Below, in pieces: positions 34,512 through 43,139 of a DNA stretch of 64,000 bases (position 1 is the stretch's first letter; every line of letters starts with the position of its first letter). The notes beneath the pieces were generated by a model. The model worked only from the letters and a program-made list of their open reading frames with translations. It did no database searches and had not been told where the DNA came from. The translations under genes were made by a program, and so were the position numbers. The DNA comes from JARRNE01 sp963824085 (GTDB taxonomy: Bacteria > Pseudomonadota > Gammaproteobacteria > Chromatiales > Chromatiaceae). The DNA lies in contig CAWGNT010000023.1 in the NCBI GenBank assembly GCA_963824085.1, positions 310,001 to 374,000 of the forward strand. The letters are read 5' to 3'.

Positions 34512-35174
34512 ATGCTCGACATGCACCTACTGATACACCGCAAGCGCGAGGAACTGCGCCAGGAGGTCCTAACCATGGGCGGGCTCGTAGCCGGCGCCCT
34601 GCGCAAGTCAATCGACTGCTTGCGCCACCAGGACCCGGAGCTGGCCCGCCAGATCATCGCGGAGGATCGGCCCATCAATCAGCAGCGGCGCATGCTCGAG
34701 CAGGAGTGTCTGGTGCTGCTGGCCGCACATCAGCCAGCGGGCAGCGATCTGCGTGAGATCGGAGCCTCGCTCGAGATCGTCTCCGAGCTGGAGCGCATTG
34801 CCGATCACGCCGCGGACACGGCACGCATTGTGCTCGACGCTGGTGGGGAGCGTTTTCTCGCCGGACCCGTCGCGCACATCACCCAGATCGCGGAGGAAGC
34901 GACCGCGATGGTGGTCGCGGCGCTCGCCGCGTACGAGGCGGAGGACGCGGAAAAGGCGCGGGCGGCCGCCGCCCGGGACGATCAGGTGGACGGTCAGGAA
35001 AAGGTGGTGGTCAAGGAGATCCTGGCCGCGATGAGCGAGAGCGGGGCACTTGCCGCCATTGGTACCTATATGCTGTGGGCGGTCCACAACTACGAGCGCG
35101 TCGGCGACCGCGCGACCAATATCGCCGAGCGCGTTGTCTTTGCCGCCACCGGCCGTACTCCGGATCTGGACTAG
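34512..35174 (+). CDS. phoU: Phosphate signalling protein PhoU
   Basis: The 220-residue all-helical protein has two PhoU repeats, each with the metal-binding pattern: ELERIADHAADTARI and NYERVGDRATNIAERV. PhoU connects the Pst phosphate transporter to the PhoR kinase and restrains phosphate uptake. The pst, phoB and phoR genes are not beside it, so the gene is solitary in this window. Confidence 0.93.
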   Translation: MLDMHLLIHRKREELRQEVLTMGGLVAGALRKSIDCLRHQDPELARQIIAEDRPINQQRRMLEQECLVLLAAHQPAGSDLREIGASLEIVSELERIADHAADTARIVLDAGGERFLAGPVAHITQIAEEATAMVVAALAAYEAEDAEKARAAAARDDQVDGQEKVVVKEILAAMSESGALAAIGTYMLWAVHNYERVGDRATNIAERVVFAATGRTPDLD

Positions 35175-35406
35175 ACAACCTACACCCTCGAAAGAGCATT
35201 TGAACCGCCAAGAGCACCAAGATGTTCAGATGGTCGAGGCAGCAAACAGTATCGCCCGTCAGGTGGGGATAGCTTGAAGCCTTGTCTTGGCGTCCTTGGC
35301 GCCTTCGCCGTTCCAACCGCCGAATCTAGGTGTACTGGCCGCACCTGCTTTTCCGGCTCTCGGAGGCCGGGGGCGGGCGCCGGAGGACACCGCGTATAGC
35401 AGGGGG

Positions 35407-35922
35407 TCAGGGCGCGCCCTTGCGGGGTCGAGTGACGGAAACGAGCTGGGCGCAACCTCTCTCCAGCGCCTGCCAGTCGTCCGGCATTTCGAGCCGAGCC
35501 GTGGCGGCGGTCGGAAGCAGCTTGCCGTCGTCGGGGGTCTCAACCTCGTCTCCAGCGAGGAACTTCACCAAGTCCTCCAGTCCCGGGTTGTGACCGACCA
35601 AGAGCACCGTGGATGCCGCGGCGGGACAGCGGGCTAGTACCTGCAACAGCTCTGGCGCGTCGGCGGCATAGATCGCATCGTCCCAGACGATCTGTTTCTT
35701 CTTGAAGTCCAATGACTTACAGACCTTAACGGCGGTCTGCTTGGCGCGCTCGGCTGGAGAGCTGATGACGAAGTCGGGAACAAGCCCTTCCCGATAAAGC
35801 CACTCGCCTACCCGCGGCGCGTCCTTCTTGCCCCGCTTTGCAAGGGGGCGCTGAAAGTCGTTACTCCCGTCACTGTTCCAGTCCGATTTGGCGTGACGGA
35901 GTATCAACAGCTCGCGGGACAT
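35407..35922 (-). CDS. sixA: SixA-type histidine phosphatase
   Basis: The protein starts MSRELLILRHAKSDW, where RHA is the catalytic histidine motif of the phosphoglycerate-mutase-like superfamily. It continues with SSPAERAKQT and VGHNPGLEDLV (second catalytic histidine). Length and motifs match SixA, which removes phosphate from histidine-phosphotransfer domains. The start at 35922 places RHA near residue 9; an ATG at 35949 is the alternative. Confidence 0.9.
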   Translation of the reverse strand: MSRELLILRHAKSDWNSDGSNDFQRPLAKRGKKDAPRVGEWLYREGLVPDFVISSPAERAKQTAVKVCKSLDFKKKQIVWDDAIYAADAPELLQVLARCPAAASTVLLVGHNPGLEDLVKFLAGDEVETPDDGKLLPTAATARLEMPDDWQALERGCAQLVSVTRPRKGAP

Positions 35923-36051
35923 ACGAGAGAAGGGGTCCTGATTCGACACGCGGGGGCGCGCGACAGACGGTTGGGCTGGGAACTTTTTAGCACATTGGTG
36001 GCCGCCGCGAAACTGCGGCGTTCTGCGGACGCGGGGTCTGTGCTGGCCCCC

Positions 36052-36939
36052 CTAGCCGACCTCGGCCAACAGCCGTGCGATCATCCCCTCCGCTTGCCCG
36101 AGATAGCCGCCGCCGAAGAGGTTCAGGTGGTTCAGTATGTGATACAGGTTGTAGAGGGTCTTGCGCGTCCCGTATCCAATATCGAGCGGCCATGCCTCCT
36201 GGTAGGCAGCGTAGAAGTCCCCACCGAATCCGCCGAAGAGCTCCGTCATGGCGACATCCGCTTCCCGGTCGCCATAGTAGACGGCTGGGTCGTAGATGAC
36301 TGGGTCCCCCGACTGGTCGAAGCCGAGGTTTCCGCCCCAAAGGTCGCCGTGAAGGAGGGAAGGACTCGGGGCATGGTCGATGAGTACGGGGAAGGCTTCG
36401 AGCAACTGCTGACCTTGGCTTTGCAGCCTGCCTTTGAAGCCGTTCTTCGCCGCCAGGTCAAGTTGGAACCCGAGCCGGCGGTGGTGCCAAAAACTTATCC
36501 AGTCGGGATCCGAGGTGTTCTCCTGGGGCGTCGAGCCGATGGTGTTGTCGCGGTCCCACCCGAACGCAGGCCGAGTCGCCCGGTGCATGGCGGCAAGCTG
36601 TCGTCCGGCAATGGCCGCGCCCCCGCTGCTCCGGCCGCCGAGCGGGATATGCTCCATGGCGATGAAGGACTTGCCGTATGCCGTGCCGGTGCACAGAGGC
36701 GCCGGCACGCGGATGGTGCCGGTCGACGCGATCTCTGCGAGACCGGCAGCCTCCGCCTCGAACATGGAGAGGCGATCGACTGCGTTGAGCTTGACGAAGT
36801 AGCTGCGCTCGCCGTCGCTCAGGGTGACGGCGGCGTTGATGCAGCCTCCACCGACCGACTTGGGTGCCGCCGGCGTGAATGGCCGTCCACTGGCAGCAGC
36901 AATCTGCGTCGCGATCTGGCTCCAGTCGGTCACAGGCAT
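36052..36939 (-). CDS. Fructosamine kinase family protein
   Basis: The 295-residue protein has the kinase-like fold of the family: GGGCINAAVTLSDG near the start, YFVKLNA (ATP lysine), and the catalytic loop LLHGDLWGGNLGF followed by IYDPAVYYGDREADVAM. Such enzymes phosphorylate fructosamine or ribulosamine adducts so that they decompose, a protein-deglycation repair. It ends close to the SixA gene and starts 1 bp after the HNH gene ends, suggesting one leftward transcript. Confidence 0.93.
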   Translation of the reverse strand: MPVTDWSQIATQIAAASGRPFTPAAPKSVGGGCINAAVTLSDGERSYFVKLNAVDRLSMFEAEAAGLAEIASTGTIRVPAPLCTGTAYGKSFIAMEHIPLGGRSSGGAAIAGRQLAAMHRATRPAFGWDRDNTIGSTPQENTSDPDWISFWHHRRLGFQLDLAAKNGFKGRLQSQGQQLLEAFPVLIDHAPSPSLLHGDLWGGNLGFDQSGDPVIYDPAVYYGDREADVAMTELFGGFGGDFYAAYQEAWPLDIGYGTRKTLYNLYHILNHLNLFGGGYLGQAEGMIARLLAEVG

Positions 36940-36940
36940 G

Positions 36941-37531
36941 TCAGCCGATACGCTTGAGGAGCGGGCTTGAGCGCGGGAAGTGGGCGCGCAGGAACTCCAT
37001 CTGATCGGCGAGCACGTTGCGACCCATCAGAAAGATATACTCGGCGTGAGTCGGCGTGAAAGGCACCGCGAGAAGCTCCATCCTTGCCGCCTCCGGAGTG
37101 CGGCCGGCCTTGTAATTGTTGCAGCGCACGCATGCCGTGACCACGTTGTTCCACTGGTCATCGCCGCCTTGGCTGATGGGGCGGACATGATCTCGGGAGA
37201 GATGGCGGTGCGAAAAACGCCCCCCGCAGTACATGCAGATGTGGTCGTCTCGCTCGAACAGGGTACGGTTGGACAGGGGCGGAGTGTAGTCATCCTGCCG
37301 TTTGCTCATCGCGTGATGAGCACCATGGGTCGCGATAATGGAGTGGATCTGCAGGAAGCTGCGCCGCTTCGTATGGGCATTGACGCCGCCGCGGAGCAGG
37401 AACAGGGCATTCCCGCACGCGTACGCGACTTGACCGAGAAAATACAGCCGAGCGGCCGCCCGGTAGTCCACCCATTCGAGTGGCATCCCCGCCAAGTCCG
37501 TTCGCAGTACCTGTTGGCTCAGCTGCACCAT
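36941..37531 (-). CDS. HNH endonuclease
   Basis: The protein from the ATG at 37531 has 196 residues; the frame upstream runs through an intergenic palindrome and is not protein-like. The HNH domain shows CMYCGGRFSHRHLSRDHV, then SQGGDDQWNNVVTACVRCNN, with two zinc-type cysteine pairs and the DH catalytic histidine. The C-terminal helix region (HAEYIFLMGRNVLADQMEFL) is typical of a widespread, uncharacterised HNH subfamily. It is not near a restriction system. Confidence 0.88.
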   Translation of the reverse strand: MVQLSQQVLRTDLAGMPLEWVDYRAAARLYFLGQVAYACGNALFLLRGGVNAHTKRRSFLQIHSIIATHGAHHAMSKRQDDYTPPLSNRTLFERDDHICMYCGGRFSHRHLSRDHVRPISQGGDDQWNNVVTACVRCNNYKAGRTPEAARMELLAVPFTPTHAEYIFLMGRNVLADQMEFLRAHFPRSSPLLKRIG

Positions 37532-37566
37532 GATTCGGCTGCCGATTGAATAAGGCGATTGCCGGA

Positions 37567-37697
37567 AAATCATGCACCAGATTGCGCAGGATTTTCGTTC
37601 GCCTTCAAGGAGCGCTGGCAGGAGCGTAGCCGGGCTACGTGACTGCCGGCGCGACGCCGACGGCGGGCGAAACGACCAGCAAGGTGGTACATGATTT
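37567..37697. repeat. 131-bp imperfect palindrome (MITE/REP-like element)
   Basis: The ends are AAATCATGCACCA (37567-37579) and TGGTACATGATTT (37685-37697), inverted with one mismatch. The centre is CGTAGCC-G-GGCTACG (37625-37639). The midpoint, 37632, lies exactly 65 bases from both ends. Between ends and centre further segments pair (TTTCG/CGAAA, CGCC/GGCG, GGCAG/CTGCC). No coding capacity is evident. It lies upstream of the HNH gene start. Confidence 0.7.
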
Positions 37698-37860
37698 GAC
37701 AGAAATCGCCTAAGCCCCGGCTCCCTCGCCAATTCCGAACCGGGGTGAATGCGATAACGGTTGCGCTGGAGCCTGTGCAGGTTGGCCAGCATCATACACA
37801 CTTGGAGGCGCCGCGCAAGGCGCCGACCTAGCAGCAGGAGCGGCACAATGTGCCCGTTTC

Positions 37861-37966
37861 ACAGCGGGTTGCGCCTGCCGGAGGACGGCGTGAGCTCGTC
37901 CTGAGGGCTTGACGGCAGCCTCCCTGCTGCCGACACCCCCAGCAGGCGCCACCCGGCCCCTCGGTC
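37861..37966. repeat. Foldable intergenic repeat, copy B
   Basis: This is the second copy of the element at 29793-29900. The closing stem is CGGGT/ACCCG plus GCGCCTGC/GCAGGCGC. The inner hairpins are AGGACG/CGTCCT (37882-37887 with 37897-37902) and GGCAGC/GCTGCC (37914-37919 with 37926-37931), here perfect. As in copy A it lies between a leftward and a rightward gene, about 135 bp before the priA start used here. Confidence 0.75.
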
Positions 37967-38100
37967 AAGCAGCGAAAACGCCAGGTGCGTCGTGTATAGT
38001 CAGAGATGTTCCCAATGCCTGAAGGTCTTACGCCTGCACCGACCAAGTACCGGTGTCCACGCCGGACCCAGGGGCCCTACGCAGTCCGTGTCAGGACGTG

Positions 38101-40320
38101 ATGCTCGCTGAGCGACTCACCATCCTGCGCGTTGCCGTGAGCGGACCCGTGCCGGGCCTCTTCGACTATCTTCCGCCGAACATCGCAGGTGCAGGACCGC
38201 CTCGCCCGGGCATGCGTGTCCTGGCGCCCTTCGGTCGCGGCACGCGGGTAGGGATGATCGTGGAGCTCACCAATCATAGCGAGCAGCCAGAGGGACGGCT
38301 CAAGCCTATTGAGTCGGTGCTCGATCCGGACTCCCTGTTGACCATGCCGGACATCGCACTCGCCCTGTGGGCCGCCGCCTACTATCAACACCCACCGGGC
38401 GAGGTGCTGTTCAGCGCCTTGCCGGCCCGCCTGCGCCGCCCGGAGGCATTGCTGGACGACGGCGAGCCGGGTTGGCGACTCACCGCGGCAGGCCGGGCAG
38501 ATCCGATCATGCAGCTGGGGCGCGCGCCGGCACAACGGCGCGTTGCGGAGGTCCTTCGCGCAAGCGGCCGGGCCATGACTGCCGTCGAGCTCAAACGCCG
38601 ACTCGGCGACTGTGCCCCGGCCTTGCGCGCCCTCGCGGCGAGGGGCTGGGCCGAACCCTGTTCCGTCCGGACGCCGGATTCCATGCCGCGCAACGCTCCC
38701 ATGCTGGATGGCCCGCCGCTCAATTCGCACCAGCGCGTCGCGGTGGAGGAGGTGCAGCGGGCCATGGGGCGCTTTCAGGCCTTTCTGCTGGAAGGCGTGA
38801 CCGGGAGCGGCAAGACGGAGGTCTACATCAGGCTCCTTCTCGCCGCACTCGCTCAGGGACGCCAAGGATTGGTGCTGGTCCCGGAGATCGGCCTGACCCC
38901 GCAGCTCCAACGACGCTTGGCCGAACGCATCCCCGCCATCATGGTGGTGCTCCACTCTTCCCTCCCCGAGCGCGAGCGGGAGATCGCCTGGCGGCGTGCG
39001 GCCGCGGGGAAGGCGGCGGTCGTGCTGGGCACCCGTTCCGCCGTACTCGCTCCCCTGCCGCGGCTCGGTCTGATCCTGGTGGACGAGGAGCACGACCCCT
39101 CCTTCAAACAGCAGGACGGCTTCCGCTATTCCGCCCGAGATCTGGCCGTGAGACGCGCCCAGCGGACCGGGTGTCCGGTGGTCCTCGGCTCGGCCACCCC
39201 CTCGCTGGAGAGCCTGCACAACGCCCGCTGCGGCCGTTATAACCTGCTGGAGCTGCCAGAACGTGCCGGGGAGGCGCGCCCTCCGGAGCTCGCCCTGCTG
39301 GACATCCGCTCCCAGCCACTGCGCGCAGGCATCTCACCGGTGCTCACTCGCCTCATGGGCGAGCAGCTCGCGGCTGGCAATCAAGTGCTCCTGTTCTTGA
39401 ACCGGCGTGGGTTCGCCCCGGTGCTCACCTGCCACGATTGCGGCTGGGTGGGAGAATGTTCGCAGTGCGATGCCCGACTCACGCTGCACCTCGCGACCAA
39501 TCGGCTGTGGTGCCATCACTGCGGCCTTGTGCGCCCTGTCCCGACGGTCTGCCCGAGTTGCGGAGGCGCCGAGCTGCGGCCGCTGGGGCAAGGCACGGAG
39601 CGCCTGGAGGGCGAGCTCCGCGGGATGTTTCCGGACACCGCCATGGTGCGGGTGGATCGCGACAGCACTCGCCGCAGGGGAGAGCTCGAGCGCGTGCTCG
39701 CCGCCGCCCGAAAGGGAGAGTTTCCACTGCTGATCGGAACCCAAATGCTGGCCAAGGGGCACCATTTTCCCAATGTGACCCTGGTCGGTATCCTCGATGT
39801 GGACCAGGGACTCTACGGGGCCGACTTCCGCGCTCCCGAGCGCATGGCCCAGCTGGTGATTCAGGTGGCCGGGCGAGCCGGGCGCGCGCAGCGGGCGGGG
39901 CGAGTGGTCTTGCAGACCAGACATCCGGACCATCCCCTGCTTGTTACCCTCCAGCGCCGAGGATATTCGGCGTTTGCGACCGCCGCTCTTGAAGAGCGCC
40001 GTTCGGCTGCCCTGCCGCCGTTCTGTTACCAGGCGCTGATGCGGGCGGAGTCACGCGACCCCAGCGCGGCAGTGGAGTTTCTCGGACGCGCCATGGAAGC
40101 GGCCACTGGTATCGCCGCCAAGGATGTGCAGCTCTTCGGGCCGGTTCCGGCCCCGATGGAAAGACGCGCGGGGCGCCACCGCGGCCATCTGCTGGCGCAA
40201 TCGGAACGCCGCCCCGCCCTGCAGCACTTTCTCACCGACTGGGTGGCCGCCGTCCGACGGCTGAAGGGGTGCCGTGGGGTGCGCTGGTCCCTGGATGTGG
40301 ACCCCCAGGAGCTGCTCTGA
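38101..40320 (+). CDS. priA: Primosomal protein N' (replication restart helicase PriA)
   Basis: PriA reloads DnaB at collapsed forks. From the ATG at 38101 the protein has about 739 residues; a GTG at 38053 is possible but gives a non-conserved extension. After the 3'-end-binding N-terminal domain come Walker A GVTGSGKTEVY, the DEEH box in VDEEHDPSFKQQDGFRYS and further helicase motifs. The two zinc sites are CHDCGWVGECSQC and CHHC-CPSC. The gene is followed by argS, as in several gammaproteobacteria. Confidence 0.96.
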   Translation: MLAERLTILRVAVSGPVPGLFDYLPPNIAGAGPPRPGMRVLAPFGRGTRVGMIVELTNHSEQPEGRLKPIESVLDPDSLLTMPDIALALWAAAYYQHPPGEVLFSALPARLRRPEALLDDGEPGWRLTAAGRADPIMQLGRAPAQRRVAEVLRASGRAMTAVELKRRLGDCAPALRALAARGWAEPCSVRTPDSMPRNAPMLDGPPLNSHQRVAVEEVQRAMGRFQAFLLEGVTGSGKTEVYIRLLLAALAQGRQGLVLVPEIGLTPQLQRRLAERIPAIMVVLHSSLPEREREIAWRRAAAGKAAVVLGTRSAVLAPLPRLGLILVDEEHDPSFKQQDGFRYSARDLAVRRAQRTGCPVVLGSATPSLESLHNARCGRYNLLELPERAGEARPPELALLDIRSQPLRAGISPVLTRLMGEQLAAGNQVLLFLNRRGFAPVLTCHDCGWVGECSQCDARLTLHLATNRLWCHHCGLVRPVPTVCPSCGGAELRPLGQGTERLEGELRGMFPDTAMVRVDRDSTRRRGELERVLAAARKGEFPLLIGTQMLAKGHHFPNVTLVGILDVDQGLYGADFRAPERMAQLVIQVAGRAGRAQRAGRVVLQTRHPDHPLLVTLQRRGYSAFATAALEERRSAALPPFCYQALMRAESRDPSAAVEFLGRAMEAATGIAAKDVQLFGPVPAPMERRAGRHRGHLLAQSERRPALQHFLTDWVAAVRRLKGCRGVRWSLDVDPQELL

Positions 40321-40455
40321 AGCGGCGGATTCCTGGTATCCTATCGGCCCCCGGCAATCCGGGAGCGCGACGCGCGAGTCTCACCGGATTGGCGATTTCC
40401 AAGGGCCGGAGCCACTCCTGCCTTCCTTTCTGGTGCCGTCCATGCCGCAGTCCCG

Positions 40456-42225
40456 ATGAAGCAACAGGTCAAGGATCTCGTCTCCGCCGCCCTCGCGCGG
40501 CTCGCCGCCGATAGTGTCCTGCCTGCCGCTGACCTGCAGGATCCCCAGGTAGAGCGGACACGCGATCCGGAACACGGGGATCTCTCGACCAACATCGCGA
40601 TGGTGCTCGCCAAACAGGCGCGCGCCCAGCCGCGGAAGCTGGCGGAGCGACTGGTGGCGGCCATGCCCGAGTCTGATCTCGTCGCGCGTGTCCAGATTGC
40701 CGGTCCCGGCTTTGTCAACTTTTTCCTCAGCCCTGACGCTCACCGGGCGGTGGTACCTCAGATCCTCGCCGCGGGACCGGACTATGGGCGAAGCAGCATG
40801 GGAGCCGGAAAGCGGGTGCAGGTGGAGTTCGTTTCCGCCAATCCGACCGGTCCCCTCCACGTGGGGCACGGCCGCGGCGCGGCCTACGGGGCCGTAGTGG
40901 CCGACCTGCTTGCCGCCATCGGCTTCGACGTTCATCGCGAATACTACGTCAACGACGCGGGACGCCAGATGGACATACTCGCTACGTCTGTCTGGCTGCG
41001 GTACCTGGAGCTGTGCGGCGAAGAGCTCGACTTTCCGAGCAACGGCTACAAAGGCGACTACGTCTGGGACATAGCCGCGACCCTGCATCGGGAGCATGGC
41101 GATGCCTACCGCTGCGACGCTGACGAGGTCTTGGTCGGCGTGCCGCCGGACGAGCGGCCTGGACTGCCTGATGGGGACAAGGAGGCCCACATCGACGGCC
41201 TCATCGCGAAATCCAAGGAGATGCTCGGCGACAACCGGTATCGCTACTGCTTCGAGCTGGGGCTGAACACCATCCTCGACGACATCCGCGAGGATCTCGC
41301 GCTCTTCGGCGTCGAGTACGACGAGTGGTTCTCCGAGCGATCGCTGACCGAGAAGGGTGCCGTCACCCGCGCCGTCGAGCGCCTGCGCGAAGCGGGCCAT
41401 CTCTACGAGCTGGACGGCGCCCTCTGGTTTCGCTCCAGCACCTTCGGCGACGAGAAGGACCGTGTGGTCGTGCGGGAGAACGGCCAGACGACCTACTTCG
41501 CCTCCGACATCGCCTACCACATGGACAAGATGGAGCGCGGCTTCGATCGGGTGATCGACATCTGGGGGGCCGACCACCATGGGTACGTGCCGCGCGTCAA
41601 GGCAGCGCTTCAGGCCCTAGGGGATGATCCTGCGCGGCTCGACGTATTGCTCGTGCAGTTTGCCATTCTGTATCGCGGCGGTGAGAAGGTGCAGATGTCG
41701 ACCCGCTCGGGAGAGTTCGTCACCCTGCGCGAGCTGCGCAAGGAGGTGGGCCGCGACGCCGCTCGCTTCTTCTACGTCATGCGCCGCTGCGAGCAGCATC
41801 TCGACTTCGATCTGGATCTCGCCAAATCCCAGTCCGCGGACAACCCCGTCTACTACGTGCAGTATGCGCATGCGCGCGTCAGCAGCGTTTTGCGGCAGGC
41901 CGCAGACAAGGGTCTTGCGGTAGACCCGACGCCAGGGGCCGCCAACCTGGAGCTTCTCACCGAAGCGCACGAGCAGGCGCTTTTCAGGGAGCTCACACGC
42001 TATCCAGAGGTGGTGGAAGCCTCTGCCCTCAACAAGGAGCCGCACCTTCTCACACAGTACCTGCGGGGACTGGCGAACGGCCTGCACACCTATTATACGA
42101 GCCACCAGTTCCTGGTCTCCGATGACCGCCTGCGCGACGCGCGCATCAAGCTGATCCTCGCCGTGCGCCAGGTGCTGCGCAACGGGCTCGGCTTGATCGG
42201 CGTCTCGGCGCCGGAGACCATGTGA
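40456..42225 (+). CDS. argS: Arginyl-tRNA synthetase
   Basis: It charges tRNA-Arg. The 589-residue protein has the class I signatures: HIGH as HVGHG in NPTGPLHVGHGRGAAYG, and a KMSK-like segment KVQMSTRSG. The N-terminal Add1 domain (residues 1-85) recognises the tRNA D loop, and the C-terminal helical anticodon-binding domain is complete. The SPOR gene starts 1 bp after it, the usual gammaproteobacterial order. Confidence 0.97.
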   Translation: MKQQVKDLVSAALARLAADSVLPAADLQDPQVERTRDPEHGDLSTNIAMVLAKQARAQPRKLAERLVAAMPESDLVARVQIAGPGFVNFFLSPDAHRAVVPQILAAGPDYGRSSMGAGKRVQVEFVSANPTGPLHVGHGRGAAYGAVVADLLAAIGFDVHREYYVNDAGRQMDILATSVWLRYLELCGEELDFPSNGYKGDYVWDIAATLHREHGDAYRCDADEVLVGVPPDERPGLPDGDKEAHIDGLIAKSKEMLGDNRYRYCFELGLNTILDDIREDLALFGVEYDEWFSERSLTEKGAVTRAVERLREAGHLYELDGALWFRSSTFGDEKDRVVVRENGQTTYFASDIAYHMDKMERGFDRVIDIWGADHHGYVPRVKAALQALGDDPARLDVLLVQFAILYRGGEKVQMSTRSGEFVTLRELRKEVGRDAARFFYVMRRCEQHLDFDLDLAKSQSADNPVYYVQYAHARVSSVLRQAADKGLAVDPTPGAANLELLTEAHEQALFRELTRYPEVVEASALNKEPHLLTQYLRGLANGLHTYYTSHQFLVSDDRLRDARIKLILAVRQVLRNGLGLIGVSAPETM

Positions 42226-42226
42226 T

Positions 42227-42859
42227 ATGACGAAGGACTACAAGGCGCGCCCGGTCACGCCCAGGGTCCGCCGGGGACGGCAAGGCTCCTGCTTCTTCTG
42301 GTTCGTCACGGGCGCGGTGCTTGGCGGATTCGGCGTAGGGGTGGCTTGGATACTCCGGCAGCCGGGCCCGCCTCCCGCCGCAACGACTGCGGCGAAAACA
42401 CAGTCCCAGCCCGTCACCAAGCCGCGCTTCGATTTCTACAACATCCTCCCCGAGATGGAGGTTGTGGTGCCCGATGAGGAGCTGTCGGGCAAGGCACCAC
42501 CTGTTCCCAAACCGACCCCACCACAGCCGCCGACACAGCCCGTCCCCGAACGGACGCGAGCACAGGCGCCCGAGCCGGCACAGCAGCAGACGGCCAAGCC
42601 CGCACCGGCTGCCACCGATGACGGCGGCTCCTATCTGCTGCAGGTGGCATCGTTCCGCGCCGAGGCGGATGCAGAACGGGTGAAGGCGCAGCTGGCCCTG
42701 CTCGGAATTCACGCCCAGATACAGCGGGTCACCATCAACAACAAGGACACCTACCACCGGGTGCGTGCGGGTCCGTTCCGGGACAAGCAGGCATTGAACA
42801 AGGTCCGCTCGCTACTGAGCAGCAATGGCTTCCAGAGCGTGCCGATCAAGCTGAAATGA
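42227..42859 (+). CDS. SPOR-domain protein (FtsN-like)
   Basis: The 210-residue protein has a short cytosolic basic N-terminus, one transmembrane helix (about residues 22-43, FWFVTGAVLGGFGVGVAWI) and a Pro/Gln-rich periplasmic linker. It ends in a SPOR domain (YLLQVASFRAEADAERVKAQ, then HRVRAGPF and NGFQSVPIKLK). SPOR domains bind denuded peptidoglycan at the septum. The topology is that of FtsN. It is coupled to argS and converges with feoC, only 16 bp apart. Confidence 0.9.
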   Translation: MTKDYKARPVTPRVRRGRQGSCFFWFVTGAVLGGFGVGVAWILRQPGPPPAATTAAKTQSQPVTKPRFDFYNILPEMEVVVPDEELSGKAPPVPKPTPPQPPTQPVPERTRAQAPEPAQQQTAKPAPAATDDGGSYLLQVASFRAEADAERVKAQLALLGIHAQIQRVTINNKDTYHRVRAGPFRDKQALNKVRSLLSSNGFQSVPIKLK

Positions 42860-42875
42860 GCCCGCAGGCCCTTCG

Positions 42876-43139
42876 TCAATGGGGACAGGAAGCAGACCCG
42901 GTGGGCGGCTCGGGGCTTCCCTCGCTCCAGCGGTAGATCTCGGTGGCCGCCGGATCACAGCGCTGACAGGCCGAGCCGCAACCAGTCGGGGCGTCCCAGC
43001 GGTCCACCTTGCCTTTTCGAATCCATACATCAAGCATGGCGCGCACGGCATCGGGCTCGGCCTGAAAATGGAGCGCCATATCCGCCAACGTCGCCTGCCC
43101 CCGCTCCTGCAGGTAACGCCTGACCTCCGAGAGGATCAC
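42876..43139 (-). CDS. feoC: FeoC-like transcriptional/stability factor of ferrous iron uptake
   Basis: The 87-residue protein has a small winged-helix N-terminus (LSEVRRYLQERGQATLADMA) and a cysteine group CGSACQRC in the wing region, as in FeoC proteins that sense redox or bind an iron-sulfur cluster. It starts at a GTG that overlaps the feoB stop (GTGA). It is the last gene of the feoA-feoB-feoC series. Confidence 0.82.
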   Translation of the reverse strand: MILSEVRRYLQERGQATLADMALHFQAEPDAVRAMLDVWIRKGKVDRWDAPTGCGSACQRCDPAATEIYRWSEGSPEPPTGSASCPH

